Below are positions 57,025-64,000 of a DNA stretch of 64,000 nucleotides, piece by piece; the stretch's first letter is position 1, and the number at the start of each line of letters is the position of its first letter. The DNA comes from Takakia lepidozioides. Taxonomy: Eukaryota; Streptophyta; Takakiopsida; Takakiales; Takakiaceae. Below the pieces are notes generated by a model. It saw nothing but the letters and a program-made list of their open reading frames with translations. It made no database searches and was not told the origin of the DNA. The translations under genes and the position numbers were made by a program. The DNA is taken from contig CM060734.1 of the NCBI GenBank assembly GCA_030704615.1, positions 4,898,001 to 4,962,000 of the forward strand. Reading direction: 5' to 3'.

Positions 57025-57981
57025 GAAATGCAGAAGAGTACTGATATTCCTATGGCAGATTCCTCTGATTCTGAAAGAGAAGAGGAAGTGAGTGAGGATG
57101 AGAAAGAAGCTGCAGAAATGCAGAGTAATGAAGGGACTTTGGCTGAAGTAATATGCCAGTCCAAAGCAGAGATTACCATTGGACAGCTATTGGTTGTGGC
57201 ACCTTATTGTAGACACAGGCTGTATCAAGCAATCAATCGAATTGCCCATGTGACAGGGAACACAGACCTGAACAGCAAGGTGACCAGTTATAATGTGAAG
57301 CCGGAAGGGCGAGAAACAGTCACGGACTTTGATGATTCTATGCCAATAATCCAATTGAGAATTGGAAGCACAGAACTAACTGATGTACTGATAGATGGAG
57401 GCTCTGGAGTGAATATCATGACAGACCAATTAAGGCAGAAGCTTGGTCTAAGTAACATGAAACCAGCCCCATTTACAGTAACAATGGCAGATCAAAGAAG
57501 TGTACAGCCATTGGGATTGATAAGAGGAGTTAAGATACAGATTCAAAAGATGATCTTTATGATCACAGTAACTGTGTTGAAAATGGATGAAGTCATGGAA
57601 GCTTACTCCTTATTGTTGGGTCGACCGTGGCTGAAACAGGCCAGGGTATTCCATGACTGGAGTTCCCAGTTACTAACTGTGCATGATGGGATGCACAAGA
57701 TACAAATCACCACTAAGAAATCTAGTAGACTACCTGCTACGAGAAGACCTCGAGGGGTCAGGGAGTATGACTGGAGGAGAGGACTTGATGAGGAGCAGGA
57801 AGCTACCATGTTCGCTGCACACCCAGAGTGGGAGCAGGTTGCAGAGATGCAGTGGGTCGCCCATTGTACCCAATTCTCCCAATCGCCATCCAATGGGACC
57901 CATGCCAACCGCCATGCAGTTGTCATGGCAAAGTCCCGCTCCCTTGTAACTCGATCGACATCATCCATGGTATCGGATTGA
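57025..57981 (+). pseudogene. Retroviral-like aspartic protease region on the opposite strand
   Basis: The plus-strand frame encodes an acidic linker (SDSEREEEVSEDEKEAAEMQ). The protease core is DVLIDGGSGVNIMTDQLRQ with the catalytic D-G-G variant known in Tat/Athila-type proteases, a LGLSNMKPAPFTVTMADQ flap region, and LLLGRPWLKQARVFHDWS. It runs head to head with the RT of the same element type on the minus strand, meeting near 57,000-57,025. In a normal element protease precedes RT on the same strand, so an inversion or joining of two copies has occurred. Upstream codons from 56842 are antisense to pol and probably not coding. Confidence 0.8.
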
Positions 57982-58142
57982 ATGGCTACCCTTGAGCATT
58001 CCCCGGTTTCCAGTATTGGATTTTTTCCTTTTCTACTTCTCTCATCCGCAATTCGTTGTTCTTCAACCATGGTTTCATCGGCCTTAGGGTCAAGGACGTC
58101 CGTAATTTCGGCAATGATGCGGTCAATACTGCGATCTGGCAA
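57870..58142 (-). other. Anonymous minus-strand coding-like segment
   Basis: A minus-strand frame reads PDRSIDRIIAEITDVLDP and then a charged stretch (ERSRKGKNPILETGE). It is protein-like in composition but has no recognised domain. It overlaps the end of the plus-strand protease frame and ends at the LINE 3' terminus. It may be part of the gene into which the LINE inserted. Confidence 0.3.
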
Positions 58143-58172
58143 GAGAGAAGACTCCAGCCGAGGCCGGCGTAA

Positions 58173-58960
58173 CTAAGAATCACTTCGCCTTGCGGCTACT
58201 GCCCCCTTTCGGGGGTGGGCCCTATATAAATATGACAGGCGTCCGGGGGACACCAAGTGACCGGGAGTTTGCGGTACCGGAGATGGGGTGGATTCAAGTT
58301 TCCACTTATTGGTTATGATGGTTGTGAGAGAGCGAAGTGTCGTAAGGTGAATGTCTTTAAAGCATGTATGGATGGAGGTGGTGGGGATTTTAAAATTGTC
58401 TTGAAGTGTTGAGATACTGTCATTGTGTATGCCCCCTCTGGTGCCTGCAGAGATGACGGAGAGTGGGCCCGTGGCCCACCCTCGTCGGCGAATAGCAAGG
58501 ATAAGCAGGGCGTATTTCTGTCGTTTTTCGAGGATGGAGGTGTGCGGGAAGCGGTCATGGTAGTACGTAAATTCGTTGAAGTGTATGATTAGTGATGGGG
58601 TAGGAGTGGAGGGTGGAGGGGCGTTGGTGGGAAGTCCATGAACTAAGAGAATATTTGGGCAGAGCCTAGCGGGACATGTGCATGTAGCATGGGGTTGGCA
58701 CATACAGGGTAGTAGCCAGGATGGTACTGTATGGTCTGGGGGTCTACCTTGGTAAGTGCCAACATTGATGAGTGAGAACCATCTGGTTTCTTTATGTCGT
58801 TGTAATAGTTTGTGGATGTGCCATACAACTTGATTGTGCCTGGCGATACAAAGGCCATGCAAGACTGGGTGGGGGCATTTACTGAGGATATGTGGCCAAG
58901 TATTAGGTACTGCATGTATATGGGAGCAGAAGGGGCAGTGGGGGGATGTAAAAATGGTTG
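58173..58960 (-). pseudogene. LINE C-terminal zinc-finger domain
   Basis: The minus strand reads CPFCSHIHAVPNTWPHILSK then CPHPVLHGLCIARHNQVVW. This C-x2-C, H, C arrangement followed by ARHN is typical of the cysteine-rich end of LINE ORF2. The following ~190 codons are of unknown function and run to a stop at 58173. Confidence 0.8.
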
Positions 58961-59261
58961 GCTAGAAGGTATGCTTACGCTGGTGCCCCATATACTGGGC
59001 GAATCTAAACTTAAGTGTTTGTTTGATTTGTGCGTCGGAAGCGGCCTTAGCGTGCCAAAAGTGGTTGGACAGTTTATGATTGAGTAGTGTGGAGTGTGTC
59101 CATTTTTGGATATGTTGTTTGGTGTGACTGAGTGATACAACGGCTTGTTTGTTGGCTTCTTTAGAGAGAGTAGTGCGGAGGTTACGGATAGGTTTAGTTC
59201 GGGGGCGTATGAGCAGTGTGGATGGGGTCTGTGGGGGGTTCTACTGGGGGTTTAGAGGCCC

Positions 59262-60041
59262 CTAGTTGGGCAAGGAGGTCAGCCTCCTCGTTCCCGTTGA
59301 TGCCGCTATGTGAGCGTACTTGGGTTGGTTTATTGAGATGGCTAAAGTGATGATTGCTGAGATGAGATTACGATCTGAGTGGTGATGGTGGGAGGATGGG
59401 CTGGCTATGTGGTTTCGCAGGAGAAAGAGCGAAGTTAAGCTATCTGTAAAAATGTAGTATGGTGAGGGGAATGCGTGTAGTTGGGAGAGGGCTTCGTAGA
59501 TGGCCATAAGTTCGGCACGTAGTATGGTTGCGGGGCCCGGAAGTTGGTGAGCTGTACCAGTGTTAATGGTTGTGTGGTAGATTCCATATCCGGCGCAGGA
59601 GCCAGCTTGGGAGCCATCTGTGTAGTGTGCATGTACTGAGGGGTATTTTAAAGAAGTAGGGCCTACATGAATTGGAGGGGCTCCAACATGGGTGATATTG
59701 AGTGATGGGATGGGGCGGGGAGGGGTCGGAATCCATGTTTTGTTTGTTTTTGGTCTGTAGGGGGATCGAGATGGGGCGTGTAAAGGTTGCGTTGGAAAGG
59801 ATGTGATAGCCATGTTGTGAGTGTCGGACAGTAACAGTTGAAGGTGGGTAGAGAAGTCTATAGGTATATGGGTGTGGGCAGCGTTGTGGACTAACAGGAT
59901 TAGGGTTAGGGTAGGTTCTTTGTGTCTTAGGTATTTAGGGAAGGGTGGATTGCGTATGTATCGAAGTTGTTTGGGTTCAATGGCTACCAAAGGAGTAACG
60001 TCAGGAGGGAGTTGTATAAGCGGGTGGTGATGGTCAGGCAT
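59262..60041 (-). pseudogene. LINE RNase H domain
   Basis: Contains AHYTDGSQAGSCAGYGIY (first catalytic Asp), ILRAELMAIYEALSQL (Glu) and YYIFTDSLTSLFLL (second Asp), the classic RNase H triad. The last Asp-containing segment near ANEEADLLAQLG is present in part, in another frame. An RNase H after RT is known in the I, R1, Tad and plant L1 lineages. Confidence 0.85.
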
Positions 60042-60389
60042 TTTTTGTTGAGTTAGGATGAGGATAGTTGAGGTGGAAGGGGAGGAGTGTGTAGCCTAGC
60101 GGGCCCATTGAAGGGCCTCGTGTGCAAGTGGCCCTGCGGGCGGGTGAGCGAGGCCTCCCCCTGTCCATGTGTGCTGGGTAGCGGTTCCTAAAGCACCAAA
60201 TATACGGTCACGTGGATATGGGCTACTATATGTGGAGAGCTCCATGGGGCAGGTTAGTGGGCTGGAGTAATATGAGCGAGTCAACTGAAATGAGGCGATG
60301 AGGAGTTTGAGGATATCTGGGGGGAGGGTAGTATGGGAGTAGGCTTGCGCCAGTTTGTTGAGATTACGGGGCTTCTTAGTGGGGGTATC

Positions 60390-61565
60390 TCAAAGGTATC
60401 GGTTTAGAAGCCAGCTGACCTCTGTGGCAAAGTCTTGTTTTGGAGGCTGTAGCTGGCTATAGTGTGTGTCAGAGGTGGAATATTTATACCAAAGCCGTGC
60501 AAGCCGGACATTGAGAATGGATCCGGCAAAATTACCGTTGATTGTGTAAATGTTGGGTTGTGAGGGGCTGGGGCATATTAATGGGTGGCCGGGCATAATA
60601 TCTTTGTCTGGGTTGCATTTGGTGATGTGTATTTGTATATTAGGAGTGGCTAGTGGTTTGCTGATGTAGCGGGTGTCAGTGGGTTGGGTTTGCGAGACAT
60701 GATGTTGGTGGGTGTGCCTTAGATAGGTGGTGTTTGTGGTTTTGTGGAATCTGATGAGGAGAGTGCGGTTATGAGCCGGGTCGCAGTCGTCATGTGATCC
60801 AAAGAGGTCATCTTTAATTTGCCATGTGTTATCTTCTGCTGGGAATCCCTCCCATTTACACAGATAGTATGTATCGACACATATCGCTCTGAAGGCGTCA
60901 AATGATGTTTCGGTTTTGATGCCGAGGGTAGCTTCAATAACGAAGGCCTCGGGGTGGTCTGGGTCTGGTAGGTGGGGGTACGGTGCTGGAGTGGGTGACA
61001 ATTGGGGTATAGGGGGGGATTGTTGATGTGTGTTAGGTGATTTTGGTGACATACAAGGAGATGCGGTGAGGGGGGAGGGAGGGGGGGGGAGGGCTGGGGA
61101 GAGGGGGGAGAGGGGGTTGGGGGGGGAAGAGGGTATAGACTGGGGGTTTTGAGATGCTTTAAGTAGTTGTAGTATTGATGGGGCTGGTGCTGTTCTGAAT
61201 TCCGGGAGGAGGTCTTGGATATTGTGCGGATAGAGCTTGCATGGCATATCACATTGTAAGGTGCAGGAGGCAAATGGGTGGCAAAAGAGGAGACGCAGAT
61301 AGAGTAGGAAGCGGCGTGTCTTAATTGTGGCCCGTGAATGTTTTATGGTGAATTGACTTGAGGTTAGGAGCCGGTGTCCATCCGCAGTGGTGAGTTGGGC
61401 AAGGTTAGTGATATGTCGTGCTTTGAAGTAGGCGAGGATGTGTTTTTTCTGTTTAGGATGTGAATTTTCAAATTGTGAGGAAGAGGGGCTATTGTTCCAA
61501 GCGCGTTCAAGTGGTGATATGGAGGTGGGATAGCCAGGAAGATCAGTTTGGATGCTTCTTTTCAT
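60390..61565 (-). CDS. LINE segment with chromodomain-like motif
   Basis: 391 codons lying between RT and RNase H. The N-part has ILAYFKARHITNLAQLTTAD, common in the post-RT region of plant LINEs. A Pro/Ser-rich linker (codons ~135-200) comes from a G-rich tract at 61040-61140. At ~207-256 follows a chromodomain-like block: FVIEATLGIK, an insertion, then YYLCKWEGFPAEDNTWQ and IKDDLFG. The YLxKWxGxPxxxxTW pattern with aromatic cage-like Tyr and Trp residues is characteristic of chromodomains. The C-part contains SILNVRLARLWYKYS. It ends at a TGA before the RNase H part. Confidence 0.7.
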   Translation of the reverse strand: MKRSIQTDLPGYPTSISPLERAWNNSPSSSQFENSHPKQKKHILAYFKARHITNLAQLTTADGHRLLTSSQFTIKHSRATIKTRRFLLYLRLLFCHPFASCTLQCDMPCKLYPHNIQDLLPEFRTAPAPSILQLLKASQNPQSIPSSPPNPLSPLSPALPPPPSPLTASPCMSPKSPNTHQQSPPIPQLSPTPAPYPHLPDPDHPEAFVIEATLGIKTETSFDAFRAICVDTYYLCKWEGFPAEDNTWQIKDDLFGSHDDCDPAHNRTLLIRFHKTTNTTYLRHTHQHHVSQTQPTDTRYISKPLATPNIQIHITKCNPDKDIMPGHPLICPSPSQPNIYTINGNFAGSILNVRLARLWYKYSTSDTHYSQLQPPKQDFATEVSWLLNRYL

Positions 61566-62055
61566 TTGGCATAGGAGAAAGAGGGTGCGGGTGGTGGGTG
61601 AGTGGAGGCAGGATTGCGGGTGAAGGGTGGGGAGGGAGTATAGCCCGTTGTATTTGGAGGCAAGGTGCTTGAGTAGACCTTGGAAAATGAACCCTAGACG
61701 ACCCGGGTCGTTAAGGGCTTCTAGGAGTTGTGTACCAAGTGTGCGGGCATATGAGATTATAAGGGGAGTAGATCCTATGCCATAATTGTCTTGGGGTAGC
61801 TGAGTGAGGACGTTGGGGCTACTAGTAGGTAATCCGCATATATGTTTGGTGAGTTGGATATTTTTGTCCAGTTGTCTAATGTCAGGCAGGGAAAAGGGGG
61901 CTACATGAAAGGCGTATTGGATTTGTGGGTAGAGGACTTGTGGATGATAGCTAGTTTGGGACGAATGGATATGGGGGATTTGAGAAGGGCTAGGCTTTTG
62001 TTGTTTAGTTTAGAGAGGGTTGTTTGCTTTTGGATGGTCCAGGTAAGCGATGGGA

Positions 62056-63480
62056 CTAGTTGGATTCCATGCCTGACCATTGGTTAAAGTGGGAGAGTTT
62101 GTCGACCTGGCGGTTGAGATGTTGGGGCTTGTGTGCTAGGATAGCGAGGTCGTCTGCGTAGGCGGCTGCAGATATTTCGTTAGTAGAGGTTTTGTATTGG
62201 TATCCTAAGTTGCCTCGGGCAAGCCATCTTAGTAAATATGGTTCAAGGAAGATAATGAAGAGATAGGGGCTCAACGTGTCTCTTGGATGGTGCCGCGTAG
62301 GATGGGATTGGGGGGGGGGGGTGGAGCCATAGTAGGAACCAAAATATTCTGTGGTGTTGTTGGTGTAGATGTCACCGATGAGTTGGATGGCGTCGGTGGG
62401 GTAACCTAGATCTGACATGATGGCCAGTAATCTAGGGTGGTCTAGAGAGCCGAAGGCGTTTTTGAAGTCGATATAGAGGAGGTAGATGTCTTGTTTGGTA
62501 AGTTTAGAGTCTTCGAGGGCGGAGATAACGTATTGTATCTGATGGATTGTGCTTCGTGTGGCTCGGAACCCTTCTTGGGGGTCGCTTAAAATTGGTTTTG
62601 TTCTCCGTAATTAGACAGCATCCTTGTTAGGGTACTGGTGAATAATTTATAGATAGTGTTGGTGAGGGCTAATGGTCTGTAATTACTTAGATCCGTTGGG
62701 TCATCTTTTTTGAATAATAGAATGGTTCGGCTATGTTTCCAAGAGAGTGGGATACGTTTAAGTAGGTAGCAAAGTTGAAAAAATTGAAAGAGGTGAGAAT
62801 GGAACTGGGGGTCAAGTGCTTGTAGGATGGCGTTGGGGATTAGATCCGGGCCCGGGGCTTTTGATTTAGAAAGAGCTTTTAGGCATGAGTTGAATAGGTC
62901 CTGGGTAAAGAAGTTAATGATGTGGTCTTCGGGTCGGCCTCGCTTTTCAAGTGAGAAGCCATCAAGATCGTGCCATGCAGGGTAGTGTTTTACTTTACAT
63001 AAACAGTTGTGTTGGTGTAGGTTAGGGTGCAAGCAGTTATTGACCGTGGGTGTGTATGAGTCCGAAGCTTATAGCCAGATTTCATGTCTAATATCCTCAG
63101 GGTGGGTTAACAAATGGCCAAGTCTGTGTTTGATGCAGTCGATAGGTGGATTGATTGTGGGGTTGAAGATGGCTTTGTGAGCTCTTTTGGGGTGATCGTG
63201 TAGTAGCTTTCCAAAGGAAGCGACAATTTTTTTGTGGTTTTCGGTGGCTTTATGCTTTGTGATGGCATATGTAGCTTTTTTGGCATCCCTTCCAATCTTG
63301 GAGAGAGAGGCAATCCACTGGGGGAGAGCAAGCGGATCTGTGGGGGGAGGCACAGATGGTTGATACGTGGGTCGACTTGCCAATTGTTATATGAAGGGGT
63401 TGGGCGTGATAGTGACCTCCGTTGGGGAACCTAGAGTCCATCGAATCTTTGAGGAGGGATTTAAAGAAGCCAGGGGCCAT
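62056..63480 (-). pseudogene. LINE reverse transcriptase
   Basis: Frames 63383-63069, 63032-62586 and 62418-62056 with short connecting pieces form one RT. Motifs: KSKAPGPDLIPNAIL, LLFKKDDPTDLSNYRPLALT, IYLLYIDFKNAFGSLDH (motif A), RDTLSPYLFIIFLEPYL (motif B) and ISAAAYADDLAILAHK (motif C, YADD). The frame shifts after NYGEQNQ near 62590 and again in a run of C on the minus strand near 62310-62320. Confidence 0.9.
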
Positions 63481-64000
63481 TGAGGGAAGAGAAAGAGTAA
63501 AGTGGAGAGAGGGAGGGATTTGACTAAGGAGGTGAAGACTCCTATTCTAATCACACTTACTCAACAGAATGCAAATAAAGCTGATTTTTGAAAGCGACTC
63601 TTATGTGTAGCTAGAAGGGGATGACAGAAAGCGAGAACTACACCCTAAACTAACCCTGAGAACAATGCTTAAACTTGAAGATTATGGATGAAGCAAAAGA
63701 CGTGATTGATGGAGGAGCTAAAAAATAGGGCGGGGGGGAGGGAGGATAGAGATTTGGCGGCTTCAATGCTTATTGCTAGGGATTCTGGCTGGCTGGAGGA
63801 GATGAAAGAGAAGAAGAAAAGGCAAAGATGAAGTTGATGAACTAAAAACACTATTTTCAGAATGAATGTTGATATCCATTGTTGCTTGAAAAATATATGT
63901 AAAAGAAGCTCCTGAATCACCGTGTAGTCGTGGAACAGCTCACGAACTGTGGTAAGAGAAGATTGGGAAAACATGAGAAGAGAGAACAAAAAACGACCGT
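63481..64000. other. No gene seen at right edge
   Basis: The minus-strand frame at 63669-63989 is hydrophobic and Ser-rich without recognisable motifs. I regard it as non-coding. The 5' border of the LINE may lie here or beyond the window. Confidence 0.35.

Larger units (their letters stand above)
58143..63480 (-). mobile_element. LINE (non-LTR retrotransposon), 5' incomplete, frameshifted
   Basis: Read on the minus strand, the order is pre-RT linker, reverse transcriptase, a chromodomain-like segment, RNase H, a C-terminal CCHC finger, then a short 3' UTR ending near 58143. The 3' end is supported by the 83-bp insertion at 18,569. No apurinic endonuclease or ORF1 is seen before the window edge. 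Frameshifts, often in homopolymer runs, and stops make it inactive. No target duplication could be paired because the 5' boundary is unclear. Confidence 0.85.

Noticed and set aside
60390-61565. Reading the chromodomain block as a nested gypsy fragment
   Set aside because: Frame and strand continue from the LINE post-RT region through the block. No integrase or LTR sequence flanks it. Kept as a LINE feature, with the alternative stated.
63669-63989. Minus-strand 106-codon hydrophobic frame as a membrane protein
   Set aside because: Composition reflects an A/G-rich strand. No signal peptide pattern or homology is recognisable.

Overview
The window looks like nuclear DNA from a streptophyte (green-plant lineage), plausibly a transposon-bloated charophyte alga or bryophyte. 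The evidence is an intron-rich gene for a plant-type pinin, an LTR retrotransposon primed by initiator-Met tRNA, Tat-like and chromodomain Ty3/gypsy elements, and hAT, MULE, SINE and LINE remnants. I cannot name the species. Only one ordinary host gene is clear; almost everything else is mobile or decayed mobile DNA.

Layout. 1-4.1 kb: a decayed hAT transposase tail, a Ser/Pro-rich repeat region, and a tandem array of hairpin units with a tRNA-derived SINE inside it. 4.1-6.7 kb: no convincing gene. 6.68-13.85 kb (minus): complete eight-junction pinin gene (9 exons, 435 codons, all phases consistent). 14.37-14.97 kb: non-autonomous hAT element with TIRs and an 8-bp target duplication. 15.6-18.7 kb: hypothetical ORFs and an 83-bp LINE 3' end with its own target duplication. 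18.85-25.82 kb: a very young chromodomain Ty3/gypsy element (LTRs 724 bp, one difference seen) that splits a minus-strand hypothetical gene. 26.4-30.78 kb and 54.6-58 kb: two halves of an older Tat-like Ty3/gypsy element.

The most interesting part is 30,780-54,613. It is a 23.8-kb Mutator-like transposon inserted in the integrase gene of the Tat-like element, with imperfect TIRs and a 9-bp target duplication. It carries two divergent genes: a SWIM-zinc-finger MULE-type transposase and a large multi-exon gene whose product joins a ParB-like domain (DGNHR motif) to a beta-class N4/N6 DNA methyltransferase-like domain. A second, related Mutator-like element (35,510-46,146, 10.6 kb, again with TIRs and a different 9-bp target duplication) sits inside the ParB-methyltransferase gene of the first. 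It carries a diverged copy of the same two-gene cassette. Both elements hold arrays of ~20-bp palindromes in the divergent promoter region and in the same part of the methyltransferase gene; the palindromes differ in sequence between elements. I suggest, as inference, that they are recognition sites for an element-encoded protein. Most reading-frame breaks in these genes fall in homopolymer runs.

58.1-63.5 kb (minus): a LINE with reverse transcriptase, a chromodomain-like segment, RNase H and a C-terminal zinc finger, broken by frameshifts. Its 3' tail matches the 83-bp insertion at 18.6 kb.
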